DNA from: Castor canadensis
Lineage: Eukaryota > Chordata > Mammalia > Rodentia > Castoridae
Length of the DNA stretch: 64,000 nt
Reading direction: 5' to 3'
Assembly: GCF_047511655.1 (NCBI RefSeq)
Contig: NC_133390.1
Span: forward strand, 93,193,583-93,257,582
Each line of letters starts with the position of its first letter. Within the stretch, counting starts at the first letter, position 1. The position numbers and the translations under genes were made by a program. Below are positions 49,150 through 61,687 of the stretch, piece by piece. Below the pieces are notes generated by a model, which worked only from the letters and a program-made list of their open reading frames with translations, was not told the origin of the DNA and searched no databases.

Positions 49150-50305
49150 GAGTTTCATTATGTCCTGAATATTTCTAACTGGTATACTCTCAAATAAAAT
49201 TATTTATATTTCAATTATATGTGGATAAATATTCAGTAGTAGCTACATTTAAAACAGTCCTGGATGGACTTGTTAAACTATCAACATCTACTAATAGTTT
49301 CACTCATGTGTTATGCCTATGATGTCTAAGAATAGATGCATTACTTAGAACTCTCACTATAATAGTTAGATAAATTTGATAGATCACCAGTGACTGCCTG
49401 CCTGTCTTTTCCAGACTTTTTCCAAACATGATAACTTAACACTTATTTTTAAGACAGCATGCATTATATTCACTAACAAGAAACCATGCATAGATTAATT
49501 CATCTAGGATACTCCACTTGTGACAGACATATTGTTGACTCTAAGCTGTAATCTGAGGTATGGGGTGTTGTAAGGCTGTTGGTTGGCAAGGTTGATGGAA
49601 AACGTGCATATGCATTGGTTTCTGTACCTGAAATATATGGCGAATAGAGAATGAGCTCTATGGAGTTTAGAGTGAATAGTCTGGTGATCTTGATCTAATG
49701 GTTTTCTTATTTATTATATATTGCAAGTCTTAAACCATTATTTAATAATTTGGCCATGCCTTTAAAAATGATTTTGCAATAAACCTTTTCAGAAGAAAGT
49801 CATTAAAACACTGGAAGCATTTTTTCAGTGAAAATGAGGTTCCAGCTTTTAATTTCCCAAATTTGGTGAATAACCTACATGCATTGAATGGTGCATTTGG
49901 AATTGGTGACCACGTGAAAACCAGAAAACTCAATTTTGCTGAAAAAGTATCCTCAAATTCTGTTCAATATATTTATTATTAAAAATACCTTGAATGACAT
50001 TATCATTTACTACCTGTAACTTTAGAATATAAGTAAACTGTAAAATATACATACATATATATATATATATATATACACACATGAAGTATGATTTTTTTCA
50101 TTTAGATTAAATAATTTTTGTTCTTTGGAAATGCATATGATCAATTTTATCTTCTAAGATTTTATGCATCTAGAAAAGTGAAGCAATAACTATTAATGAT
50201 TGGACTCAAGAAAGATGATTTTGTATCAAATCATATACCATTTTTTAAAAAAATATTAACATTAGATGGTTTAAATAGAAAGTAAATTATTTAATTTTAA
50301 AATAA
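49150..50305. other. Unassigned AT-rich sequence with (TA)n run
   Basis: A TA run with CA ends lies at about 50,055-50,082. No gene or other repeat is recognised. Confidence 0.5.
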
Positions 50306-50310
50306 TCCAA

Positions 50311-50480
50311 AGGCCAGGTGCAGTGTCTCAAACCTAAAATCCTAGCTACTTGGGAGGTGGAAATTGGGAGGAGTGCAGTTTGAAGACAACTTAGACAAAA
50401 TATTCACAAGACCCCAGCTCAGCCAAAGGCTGAGTGTGGTAGTGCACACCTGTCATGCAAGCTACTCAGAGAAACACAAA
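50311..50480 (+). repeat. Composite SINE, sense
   Basis: The element begins 'aggccaggtgcagtgtctca' and holds 'atcctagctacttgggaggt', a clear B1/7SL-like half. The rest is diverged. Confidence 0.8.
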
Positions 50481-50523
50481 TAGAGGATCACAGTCCAGAC
50501 CCAATATAGGCATAAAGTGAGAT

Positions 50524-50846
50524 GACTTTTTTTGTTCAATACAAGGGGTTGAACTCCGGACTTTGTGCTTATTAGGTTCACTCTACCACTTGAGCCATGT
50601 TCCCAGTCCTTCTTGCCTTGGTCATTTCTCAGATAGGATCTCACCTTATGTCTGGACTGGCCTGGACTTCCAACTTATTATTTGTCCTTCACCATTGGCT
50701 GGGATGCCAGGCACACTCCACTGTGCCCAGTCATTGGTTAAGATGAGGTCTTGCAAATTTTTTTCCCCTGGGTTGGCCTCAAACCTCCTGATAGCAACCT
50801 GCAACGTAGCTAGGATTATAGGTTTGAGCCACCATTCCTGGCCTAA
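50524..50846 (-). repeat. SINE pair, reverse
   Basis: A tRNA-like half at the left ('ggggttgaactccgg') and two B1-like blocks at the right ('tgggatgccaggcacactcc', 'aggattataggtttgagcca') read in reverse. It lies 44 bp from an oppositely oriented SINE. Confidence 0.8.
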
Positions 50847-50849
50847 GAT

Positions 50850-51595
50850 GAAGTTTTTAAAACTCTTTTTCCCAAATATAACGTCTGAGAATATTGTAAA
50901 TTTTACAGAAAATTTACTTAATAGTCTCAAAATTTAAATCTTGCCATTGAAAGAATAAATTTTCTGAAAAGACTATCCATCTTGAAGAAAATAAATTGCT
51001 TTCAATAATTAAGAAAACAATTGAGTAGAAATATTCTTTGGATTGTAGTATTATGTGAATCATTATTCTATGTATACAATTAATAACATTATACAATGAA
51101 GTAAGAAACTATAGCTGTCAACATTTATATGAGGTAAGAAATATTTAAAAATATACATAAGTTTGTATAGCTGTGTATACTTTACCCATAATTGAATAAT
51201 GACATTCTACATGTTAAGATAAACAAAGAATGGAAAAAAGTTTCATCAGGAGATTTGAATTAATACTATTTGAATAAATACTGTAGAAAACCATTTACCC
51301 TAAAGAAAACTCATCACAGATTAAAAGCAGGAAGAAGTAGTTAAAGATGAAAAACAAAAGAAATATTAAATATATGGCTGGATCTGAATAAATGATTTAA
51401 TAAAATTATATCAATAATATTTTTGGTTTCTAAATGTGTGCATGTTTCAGGATAGGGTCAGTACACACTATCTCAAAATGTGGGCCACTGAATATTTTAA
51501 GCTGAAGGAGCTTGAGAAATCAGGAGAAGCAAGAAATTCACAGCGACTTTCCCTCTTACTCACAGACCCTCCTGGAGAAGCTCCCTCCCTGTGTC
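50850..51595. other. Unassigned AT-rich sequence
   Basis: I see no gene. The 82-codon frame starting at 51,436 runs into an L1 end and has no domain. Confidence 0.45.
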
Positions 51596-51600
51596 TAGTA

Positions 51601-51832
51601 CATTCTTTATTTTTATTTTTATTGTTGTTGTGCTGGGGGTACATTGTGACATTTACAAAAGTTCTTACAATCTATCATAATTGAATTTACCCTCTCCATC
51701 ATTCTCCTTTATTGCCCCTTTCCCCATTCCTGGAACAGTTTCAACAGGTCTCATTTTTCCCATTTATATACATGTATACACAATGTTTGCACCATATTCA
51801 CCCTCCTACACCCTTTCCAATGCATTCTAATC
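51601..51832 (-). repeat. L1 3' end, reverse
   Basis: The plus strand reads 'gctgggggtacattgtgaca' after a T-rich tail, then 'cccattcctggaacagtttc'. This is the reverse of the L1 3' end seen at 46,130. Confidence 0.85.
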
Positions 51833-51834
51833 AC

Positions 51835-52865
51835 AGAAGACACAGGACATAGAAGAGAATCTCAATAGGGCATGTTAAACATCCCTTTTTATTGCCTTTA
51901 GATCATACTATTTATCTTATCACATTTCTCCATGGATCCTCACTCCTCATTAATTCTAGCATAAAAATAATTAGGTTTAACTGTTGCTTTGATTCTTCAC
52001 TTCTTTATAAGGTCTACCATATAATGTAAAACTTAAATTTATATGACTTGCTTTTGTTAGTGTTTCTTTTTTGTACAGGGGACTCAGATGCAGACCTAGG
52101 AATGATATTTTCCTTCCTATAATCTCTCTGCCTACCTATCTGTTAATTTATCTACCCATCCTCTCTGTCTCTCCATCTCGCTCTCTCTGTCTGTCTTCTA
52201 TGACACATGTCACCATTATCATAAAACTAGTGCAAACAATTGAAAGTGTTCTAAGGTCATTACATTGTCTGAGAAATGGTAAAAGTATAACTTATTAATG
52301 TTTAATAAATTTGCATAGCATTTTGTAATATCTTAGGTTTTCATTATAATTAATATAAAATATTTCCCTAGAACAAAATGGAAAAAACAAATAGCAAAGT
52401 AATGCTTAATTCAAAAGAAAAATTTAAAAAGTAAAAAAGAAATAGTGAATATTTGGAACAAATAGAAAATAACTAACAAATAAATAGAGTTAATCCAAAT
52501 ACACTAACAATTATATTAAGTATAAATAGACTAAGTGCTCCAATTTAAAATCTGCACAGCATGTGGCTAAATACACAAAGCCATGTTGGATTCTGCATAG
52601 GTTACATGATGGGTCTATAAAAGGGTTAGGAAGGAAAGGCAATCTGGAAACCAGATGTGAAGGAACTCAGAAATTCATGACCTCTATAAGGTTTACAGCT
52701 TTTCCTCAAAATAACAATAGACAAAAAAATTCAGATATTTCTTTGAAAGAAATATTTTATAGTTCAAGAACAAAAAGGAAATAAATGAAAGGAAATATAA
52801 ATTTTCAATATTCAGAAACACATTTAATAAATGTGTTTAAATTTTCCTTTAGTTCAGAAATGTCA
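51835..52865. other. Mostly unassigned; possible old L1 at 52,380-52,570
   Basis: The segment 'taaatagactaagtgctcca' is like an old L1 ORF2 start. A pyrimidine-rich stretch lies near 52,155-52,200. No gene is supported. Confidence 0.4.
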
Positions 52866-52874
52866 GTATTTCCT

Positions 52875-53400
52875 TTCACGGAATTTTTATTGACATATAA
52901 TTATTGTATATGTTTTTGTGGTGCAGTGTGATAATTTAACACATGTATACATGTGTGATGGTCAAATCAGAGTAATTCGCATTTCTATCTCATTAAACTT
53001 TTACCACTTCTTTGTATTGGGAGCCTTGAAACACTTCTCTTCTAGTTCTTTTCTTTTTTAATCTTTTGCAGGTACTGGGATTTGAACTCAGGGCCTCATG
53101 CTTGCTAGGCAGGCATTCTACCACTTAAGTCATGCACCCAGCCCTCTTCTACTTCTTTATAAAATATATAAAAAATCACTGTGCACCATGGTCACCCTGC
53201 TGTGCTGTACAGCAATAGATTTCATTTTTCTATATAGCTACATTTCAGTAGCTAGTGTCTGACTTCCTTCCATACTCTTTCCTGCTATCCTTCCTAGCCT
53301 CTTATGACCACGACACTGTACACCATAAATTAAATGGTCCTTCTACTTTCAGATTTTTAAGGACTCATCACACTGATTTCTATAATTGCCATCATTATTA
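52875..53400 (-). repeat. Old L1 3' end, reverse, split by a SINE
   Basis: The plus strand reads 'ttattgacatataattattg' and 'aatcagagtaattcgcattt', then after a SINE 'catggtcaccctgctgtgct'. These are reverse landmarks of ancient L1 3' ends. Confidence 0.7.
53064..53147 (-). repeat. tRNA-like SINE half
   Basis: The reverse reading gives a tRNA-like unit ending 'ctgagttcaaatcccagtac'. It interrupts the old L1. Confidence 0.88.
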
Positions 53401-53404
53401 TAAA

Positions 53405-53999
53405 TGATAAGAAATATTACTAAAAAATGTTCTAGACATTACATGTAAGCACATTTTATTTGAATAATGTTAGAATTATAGTTATTTGAAAAACTAATAT
53501 TTTAATTACAATATGAAGAAAACTGATAGCTATAGGAAATGTTATTCTAAAATCACATTTTAGGAAAACAGTACAACTTAATTTTACTTTATCTAATTTG
53601 GGCTTTCTAGTAAATAACATTTTTTAAGTTAGATGGCTGATTTTTATCTAAATGAGTAAAATAGATCCGTTTTAACAGATTCAGTATCAACTATCAGCAA
53701 AAATCTAAAAACTCACCAAAGCAAATTGAAGTAAAATTATGAATGCCATGAACAAAAGGGAGTGCTAAATTCTCAACCAATATGGGAAATAGTACTCAAG
53801 TCCTTTAGTAACTTCCACACATAGATGCTTTTTACAGGCAACTTCAAAAGAAAATCTTTTAAATTGCTTTATAGTAGAGGAATACATAGAAAATCATTAT
53901 CTGAATTATAATTAATGAAGTCACAATGCTTTGAAAATGTTTGACAGTCTTGTCATACTTCATTTAGGTGGTATATTGAATATTTTGTATACAAATTTG
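53405..53999. other. Unassigned AT-rich sequence
   Basis: I see no gene or repeat that I can name here. Confidence 0.4.
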
Positions 54000-54000
54000 C

Positions 54001-54228
54001 AGCCAGGCACCAGTGACTCACATCTGTAATCCTTGCTACTTAGGAAGATGAGATCAGGAAGATCACAGTTTGAGCCCAACCCAGGTAAACAGTTCATGAG
54101 ACTCCATCTCCAAAACAGCCAGAACAAAATTGACTGCAGGCATGGCTCAAGTGGTAGAGTGCCTGCTTTGCAAACTACAGTCGCCTCAAAAAAATATACA
54201 CAAAAACAAAAACAAAAAAATTTGTAAA
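54001..54228 (+). repeat. Composite SINE, sense
   Basis: The B1-like half ('tgactcacatctgtaatcct') and the tRNA-like half ('atggctcaagtggtagagtg') are both clear. It ends in an A-rich tail with C interruptions. Confidence 0.9.
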
Positions 54229-54359
54229 GGTCTGTAAAATTGTCACAGTCAAGTTTATTTATTCATGGAAGAAACATGGGGAAGAGTAGAAGAGGTACCT
54301 AAAAAGAATTTAAAAATTAACCACATTTTTTTTTAATATAGGTTTGTTCACATTTTCTT

Positions 54360-54510
54360 TCTTTTTATTTTTTTTTCACTTTATTTTTATTTTTGTTGTA
54401 CTGGGGGTACATTGTGACATTTACAAATGTTCTTACTATTTATCACAGTTGAGTTCACCCCTTTATCATTCTCTTTTACTCCCCTCTCCCAACATAGTTT
54501 TAGAATGGAT
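54360..54510 (-). repeat. L1 3' end, reverse
   Basis: A T-rich tail is followed by 'gtactgggggtacattgtga' and 'cttactatttatcacagttg'. It is the same family as 51,601. Confidence 0.85.
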
Positions 54511-54514
54511 ATTG

Positions 54515-55745
54515 CACTGAATTCTGCTCATAAATTATAATTGTATTCTATAAATGTACTTTTTATGATAGGGTATTTAATTACTTGATAAACCATAATA
54601 GTTACTTTGTATCAACAATCAAGTCAATAATCTGTTATGCTCACTATGTATTAACAGAATACACTGTAATATCTCCAAGACTTTTTGGTCTATTGGACCA
54701 TTGACCTGAAATTTACAAAGTTGTTAAATGCTTATTTACATAATATGGCAGAAGAGCTTTCTCACCAAGTCAGTAATCTGCTTCTTCAAAATGCTTATGA
54801 GTATATTTACAGGAAAGACCACACTTTTATTTTATTTTCCAACAGCACTCAGAACATATTTCCTTTAGAGCAGAAGGGTTATGATGTCCTATTTTGTTAG
54901 TAGTGTGTAAAACAAATATTAAAACAATTTAAGTTTTAATGGGCCCAGTAGAGATGTTATCATACTATTATGATATTTCCATGTTTAAATAAACACAAAT
55001 GAATATTGTTTCTGATAAACCATTAACCCGTATTTGGCTCCATCATTTTTTGTCCCATAGTGTATTTCACTATGGAAATCCCCAGCTATAAAACTACTTA
55101 ATATGCACAAAACTACTTAAAGTGCTATAAATATCTTGTCTATCTCCATCAAATTATATCTTGCTCAGAAACTCCTATTGCCACATTATCTGTACCTCTA
55201 TCACATGACTTCAATTACAAATATTTCTTCATTTTTATATCTACATTGGACTATTTCTGTAATTTAAAATCTGTTTTATTTATCTTCCAGGACTCATCTT
55301 CCTACACTTTGTGCTAAGCAAATATTCACTACACATTTTTTGAATGAAAAATCTTTTCAAATAAATTAATTACAGACTATCTTCACAGCATTTTGTCTTC
55401 ATAAGGTCAACTTAATTTTCTAATATTAAATTATTCAAAATATCAAATCCATCTGACACTTTGTGGTAGAAAATGTAGAGATACTTAAAATTTTTATGGC
55501 AGGTATTAATAGATATGAAGAGGTAAACTGTACTGGTTTTATTTTCTTTTATTTTAAAATGAGAATACTAATTTAATTAAAGCAGATAAAAAGATTTTAC
55601 TCCTAACTTCAATTAGAGCTTTGGTGAATTCATTTTTCCTCTGCTCTGAAAAGGTTTAGTGAAAGACCTAAAAGTAAAATATTATATAATATAGTATATT
55701 TTGCTGGCAGAATACATGGAAAGTCACTTTTTTAACATATGTTGT
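54515..55745. other. Unassigned AT-rich sequence
   Basis: I see no gene or repeat that I can name here. Confidence 0.4.
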
Positions 55746-55747
55746 AA

Positions 55748-55950
55748 AAAAAATTTTTTTTTGTGGTACTGGAGCTTGAACTCAGGACCTGCACCTTAAG
55801 TCATTCCACCAACCTTTTTTGTGATGGATTTTTTTCAATATAGGGTCTCAGGAACTATTTGCTTGGGCTGGCTTCAAACCACGATCTTCCTGATCTCTGC
55901 CTCCTGAGTAGCTAGGATTATACGTGTGAACCACTGGTGCCCAGCTGTCG
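55748..55950 (-). repeat. Composite SINE, reverse
   Basis: The tRNA-like half ('gtactggagcttgaactcag') and the B1-like half ('tcctgagtagctaggattat') are in reverse, next to a T-rich tail at the left. Confidence 0.9.
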
Positions 55951-55954
55951 AAAA

Positions 55955-57545
55955 GTTTTGAAAAACATGTCAGCTGTTCTCTTGTTTGCTTAATTACTTA
56001 GTTTCATAGCAAGATGTGAAATAAAGAAAAGCAAGACAAGTATCTAAATCTTTATAAATAAATTAACTTATATTCAAATATCCATAATCATTATATTGTA
56101 CATGTAAGATATTTATAGTATTCCCCACTGAAAGTTTGTTCTTTTTATTATCATTTTCCAGTACCAGCTAATGGAATTATTTTGACATTCAAACATTTAA
56201 TGCAGAAAATGATCCAGGTCAATTGAAGATTCTTTGGTTCTTTTTACAGGGTTGTTGCTGTTTAACATCTGTCAAAATTAGGGAGGCTTGGGAATCGAAT
56301 GCTTAAGCTTGTTTTTAATAGTGCTTTAAAAATTAAAGTGATTTTTAGAATACATAAATACGTTTAATTAGGCCTCTGAATTTCTAGTGGCAGAACTGCT
56401 GATCTTTTGAACCCTCTGTTGATAACCATCTTAAAGCAAGTCAAAAGTTGCCACATAATTACTTGGCACTATTCCAGTACATGCATTTTGGAAAAGTAGA
56501 ATATTGACTTTTATTTCTCCTCCTCTGGGTGGTAATAGAATTTGTAACATTTGAGAAACGTGTTCTATTTCCATCAGTCAGGACTTTCCTGACATCTTTT
56601 TTATTTAAACTCTACCAAGGAAAGTAAATATGGTCATTCTGTTTTGAATTGCAAAAATACTTCTACCGAGCATCACAGTTATATGATTTCTTATCCCATT
56701 TTCCCTTTCTGACTGAATATTTTCTATTATTTCACTTTCTTATTCTAATAGATCGTGGAAGTAAAAGGAGGTGGATTCATGCAAATTGTAATCTTAAACG
56801 TGTAAGTTGCACTTCCTGGTTATCTTACTAGTGAATTTTATGGAGGGTAGACTCCATCTGCGGCAGGTCTGTCCTCAGATTTGTCCAGAATCACTGCCTT
56901 ATCTCTCATGTAGATGCAGTTCACAAGCCTCAAATAGATTCAGCATCAAAGTGAACTGTTACCTCAAACCGAGGAAGGGTTTTTTAAAGTACTTGCTATC
57001 TGCTGATAAAGGAATTCTAAGACTTTAAATCTTGCATTATTTATGTACTACACAGCCCATGAAGAAAATGATCTGCCAAAGTATTAAGGATGAGATAATA
57101 AATTCTTTAGCTTTAAGGTAACAAAATAAAAAGGCGTTGACCTTTAGCTAATAATCTCTTGCAGGAAAGGTCAATAACTGCCAGAAAAAAGAAAGGCAAG
57201 TTTAAAGTCTATTACTGAATGAAATCTAACATTGAAATTGTTTTATTTTGTATTTTGTCAAATACAAAATGTGTCTGAAACTATGGTGTTGATAAAGTGT
57301 TTAGTCGTGCATTATGTACAGATTAGAAGTAAGAATTCAGACACTAAATAATGAATATTGCCCAAATATTTGAAAATGTGGGCTGTGGATACTCAAGTCA
57401 TTTCATGTTTTTATGACATGTCAATTAACTATTAATTGCAGAACTTTCCATGAACACATAACAATGGAATAATGTAACAGATGATATTAGATACTAAAAA
57501 ACAGAATTAGAAGTAAAAATTATCCTAAAAATTGAAAAAAAAAAA
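55955..57545. other. Repeat-poor block, no gene found
   Basis: I recognise no transposon across about 1.6 kb. A 9-bp inverted pair (TTGACCTTT at 57,137-57,145 and AAAGGTCAA at 57,166-57,174) lies in it. It is a candidate non-coding conserved block. Short frames have no known domain. Confidence 0.45.
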
Positions 57546-57556
57546 GTAGGATGGAA

Positions 57557-58080
57557 GTGAAGTAGGAGTTTTGGACCCCAGGCCCAAGCTCCAGGGCTTC
57601 CACATGTCAGGTCCAGCTATTCACCCCTGTAAGCCAAATAGAGACATGGTGAAGGACAGAGAAAGATTTATTACATGGTCCTGGGCATGCCGTGAGAAGA
57701 GGCAAAGTAAACACTTAGCCCATCTTCAGCCATCTTCGAGTCAGCCGTGAGTTTTAGCTCTGAATAGACGAAGAATTAGGGCAGGGGTGAGGGAAAATGG
57801 AGGAGAAAAGTGTGCATAATTAAACAGTCACAAGTGAGGTCTTATTGGTCATTATCTCAGTCCTTGTTCTTCAGGGATTCTGGAGAAGTTGTTATCTTGA
57901 GTCATGGTTACCTGGCAGAAGTCTGTCCTGGGGAAGCTCTACTGTTAGGGGTAATTTCCATCCCTTGTCAGGTAAGAAGTTATCAGTTCTGTCCTTCCTG
58001 GAATCCAAGGTAATTGCAAAGTGACTGCAGAGAGAATGACTTAGAGAAAAGACAAATAAAAAATGGAGATAGAAATAACA
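57557..58080 (-). repeat. LTR adjacent to ERV2
   Basis: On the minus strand the segment starts TGTTATTT, has AATAAA at 57,667-57,672, and ends near 57,557. A purine-rich tract (58,081-58,092) precedes its start, as for the 3' LTR of a provirus. It is not the same family as the neighbouring ERV2 LTR. The left boundary is approximate. Confidence 0.7.
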
Positions 58081-58094
58081 ACCTTTTCTCCTGC

Positions 58095-58442
58095 TGTTAT
58101 AGGATATTCAAGAACAGGGAAACAGGACACCAAGACTTTCAAGAAGCAATGTTTATTAGCATGCCAGCAGCAGCTCAGTGGATTCACATCCAAAGGCTGA
58201 GCCCAAGAACAAAGAGGCCATGCCTTATATACCATTTTAGGGAGATTACAGAAGCAAGAAACAAAGTTTAACCCATATATGGTTACATACCATTTCATTG
58301 GCTAGCTTTTTTTCAGTGCTAAGTGACCTTCTTCATGTTCAGATTCTTTAAGTTTTGTCTCCCTGCTCTGCCATCTCCTCCCCCTGCTACGTTTTCAGAA
58401 CATAGACTTACTTGCTTCTTTTCTGGCCCCCATCCCTGCTAC
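58095..58442 (-). repeat. ERV2 3' LTR
   Basis: The LTR is 348 bp, with TG...CA ends. On the minus strand a TATA-like GGTATATAAGG lies at 58,223-58,233 and AATAAA at 58,152-58,157. A polypurine tract (AAAGGAGGGAATAA, about 58,443-58,456) precedes it. Confidence 0.88.
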
Positions 58443-58512
58443 ATTATTCCCTCCTTTGATGTTTGGACCCATCCAGGGTCAAAGAGCCATCTTGATTTAG
58501 TGATTTATATTT

Positions 58513-58809
58513 TTATAGCATCATTGTATGGATGGCTATTTTATATCTCTCTATAGTGTCCTCTATAATAGTCCTGATGGACCTCAATACCAAGGGAACC
58601 AGGCAGGGTAACAACAGACATGCTCCCAAGACAAGACCCATCATCCTGCTTTTTATTACAAATGTAGCCAATATTGTTTCCCTTACTCTGGGACTTTTAG
58701 TATCACTTACCAGCAAACTTGCAAACCTGGGGAGTATATGAGTTGATGTAACACCCGACCTGTTGGTGGGTGTATGATACAAAATATGGCTGTGTGGAGG
58801 TCCCAACAA
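58513..58809 (-). pseudogene. ERV2 env remnant, TM end
   Basis: The frame holds a membrane-spanning stretch with L-L-L-P-C-L-V-P-L-V-L and a short cytoplasmic tail, ending just before the polypurine tract. The ectodomain part before it is not recognisable. It would be the membrane anchor of a class I envelope. It is only a fragment. Confidence 0.75.
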
Positions 58810-58899
58810 TGGCTCTCTTATAACATTCAGTACATGGGGGAAACCTTTCTAGAGGAGAGCAGGGGTGTGTCCCATGTTTGAGGTTCCACCCAGCATAGA

Positions 58900-59235
58900 C
58901 TAGTCAGCTTCCAGAGTGACTAGAGCAGGGCTGTGGTCCATTGTTCGTGGTCTCCTGTTGTTTTCTGGGAAGCAGGGTCCTGTTGAGGAAGGGCACAGGT
59001 GTTTTGGAGGGTGATCTTGCATGGTGAGGCTGGGTCAGGGACGCACTCACACTTTGGAGAGGCTGGCTTCACTAGGTTGTGGTGGATCCAGAGAGCATTT
59101 TCTCTACTTTAACTGTAGTGGGGGTAGACAAAATAACAACAAAGGAGCCCCTCCAATGGGATTTTAATAGTTGAACATTTTATTCTTTTATCCAGACAAT
59201 ATCTCCTGAAATTTTGTTTTATTTTTTACTGAGAA
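58900..59235 (-). pseudogene. ERV2 integrase C-terminal remnant
   Basis: The minus strand shows V-W-I-K-E, then a stop, then H-W-R-G-S-F and a following P-T-T-V-K-V block. A tail near 58,980-59,090 has C-V-P-D-P-A-S-P-C. These fit the gammaretroviral integrase C terminus and pol tail. The catalytic core is absent. Confidence 0.75.
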
Positions 59236-59530
59236 GAATTACCATGGCAACAATATATTATAAGTTAAAAACACCATCTTAAGTATCAAAGGACATGTGT
59301 AGAGCCAGTAAAAATAGTCATTTTATCTCTATTTAAGTAGAAGGCCCTATCTGAAAAACAAGAGTTTTTGCCTGGATGGGCTTTAATGCCAGGTAGCCAC
59401 AGGTGTATAAGAACCATTTCCTCAATCCTCTTGACTTTGGTTATTTTTGAGAGGTCTTGCACTAGTGACTCCAGCTGAACTTTTACAGCATTTCCCAACT
59501 GTCTCTGAGTAGTCTCCTTTGAAGATGTTT

Positions 59531-59610
59531 CTCCCATCCAAGTACTAACTAGGCCCGACCCTGCTTGGCTTCCAAGACCAGATGAGACTGGGCACGTACA
59601 GGGTAGTATG
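59531..59610 (-). pseudogene. 5S rRNA pseudogene (partial)
   Basis: On the minus strand 80 bases match the first two thirds of 5S rRNA with several changes. A conserved core is visible as 'gtactaactaggcccgaccc' on the plus strand. The internal promoter region is within it. The 3' third is unclear; weak similarity continues left to about 59,483. It lies inside ERV2. Too diverged to be a working gene. Confidence 0.85.
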
Positions 59611-59614
59611 AAGA

Positions 59615-61685
59615 TCTTTCTTGACTGGCTGTTTGTTTGTTTGGTTGGTTTTGGTCCCATGTCAGGGGGTGGGGGGGTAACAAGCAGATCAGGTGGGAGT
59701 CAGTGCCAACTAGACCCTTTTGGCCAAATTTAATCAACAAAGAGGGGCTTAGAAGGAGTGGCTCTTAGACAGTGGGCTTCTAGGCAAGGACAAAATCCAA
59801 CAAATGCAGACATCCAAAAAGCTAACCTGGTTGATGCATAAATACTTATTAGATTCTTTTTCCAGAAACTTGATTGTAAATTCTCCAGAAGGATCACAAC
59901 TGTAATGACAAAAATTTAAAAGAGCTATGGTTAAAATTCTAATAGACAATTTAACAACTAACAGAACAGTATATCAGTACCATTAACTTTTTGTTTCTGT
60001 GTTTTTCTAAATTTTGCATTTTAGAAGGCTTGATATACTTGAAAAACATAAATATATTTAATATGCAGGAACTGGCAACAGCATTATTACAGCTTTATAG
60101 AGGTATATATACATATCAGTTTAGTTGTTGCTGTTCAAGTAAAATCTTCAATTTTCTTATTGGTTGGACGGGGAGAACAGTGTCAGTGACCCCAAATAAC
60201 CCAGTCACAGACACATACAGGGTACCAACTACATCAGAATCACCCAAGACAATAGTTGTTTAACCATAATTATGATATCATCTAGAAAATTTTACATAAG
60301 CCAACTTTTAAATGAATTTTTATTTAGTTATGACTCAGTTACCTTGGTAGTCAAAACCCTGACAAAAATTACCAGAGAACATAGGTAAATATTTATGGGG
60401 ACTAAGTGTGGAGTTAGGAAACCTAGTGGCCAAGAACCATGGCTCAGATGTTGGTAAGAGATCACATCCCAGACTGTTGACATTAACAGATGGCTTATGA
60501 CATAGAGCAGGATCCCACCAACCTGTAGTCAGTGGAGCCCCCATAAAATAACAGGCCCAATCTGGCCATATAGTGTTCCTTTTCAGTTTTTTTTCTTTCT
60601 CCTATCTGAAGGTTGCACTTTGGCTTTGTTTTTGTTTTGTTTTACTTTGCTTTATGTAGGTAAATCTGTCTCAACCCTCATATCAGTGCAGTAGCACTCC
60701 CAGTGCTCAGCTGTCTATTGCTTCTCTGTATTTTAATAAACTCTTGCTGTCTTGATAAATTTTTGGATTAACCTGCAGAACCAAAAAATTCTTGACAGTT
60801 ATCTTGATAAAACAAAAACCTTTTTTTAAGACAGTTTTTTGTAAATATTGTCAAGAACAATACAGTATTTTGAAGACAGCCTTGTGGTTATGAGCTTACA
60901 GAATTAAGTTTTAGTTTAACATCATACATTAAATTTTGACCTTACAAAACCTTTAATGTACTTTTTAGATTTTAGTCAACTTAATCACTTACATAAGCAT
61001 TTATAAGCTCCATCTTTTTATGACAATTTACTCTGTACCTTTATGACAACTTATTTAAAACCTTTTTAACTTGGAGCCTTATATTTGCATGAAAAAAACA
61101 GAAAGAAAACAACCTTAAAATTATTTTTATATAAAAACAATTTATAGAACACACATATATTATGAGAGAATTAAATCCCAGATTTTGTTTATGACAGAGT
61201 AAAACAGGCTAAGGTCAAATTTCAAGATTTCCTACCGTAGGCTGTGGCTCCCCCATCCCCACAGCCCCCTTTTTTTTCTCCTCTGGTCTGAACAGACGTG
61301 TTAACCCCTGAATGCCTGCATCTTAGGGAGACCTGATTGAAATAAGTTTGAAAACTGATTTTCTTAAAAATAGCAGTAGCACAGAATAAAAGTAACAATT
61401 TTTACATTGACTCTATAATAAGAACCATCCTCAAGATGCTTACATATTCAAATATAAAAAGCGTAGGCAGTTTATAACAGAGATCTTTAACACAATCACC
61501 CTGGTTTTTCGTTATCTTGAATATCACATTAACCTTGTAACAGCAGTTTAAGAACTATTTTGAAGATGTTTTACACACACACACACACACACATTTTATA
61601 AATTAAGCATGCCAGAAAAAAATGTCAACTTAAGCACATATAAGATGAGCTAGAATTTCAGGAGCAAATTAAATTTTGCCCAATA
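59615..61685. other. ERV2 internal or inserted sequence, not assigned
   Basis: This part has no clear retroviral frame. A (CA)n run lies at 61,572-61,593. It may be decayed gag/pol or unrelated insertions. Confidence 0.45.
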
Positions 61686-61687
61686 TT

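Noticed and set aside
50563-50937. 124-codon plus-strand frame as a gene
   Set aside because: It lies across reverse-oriented SINE sequence.
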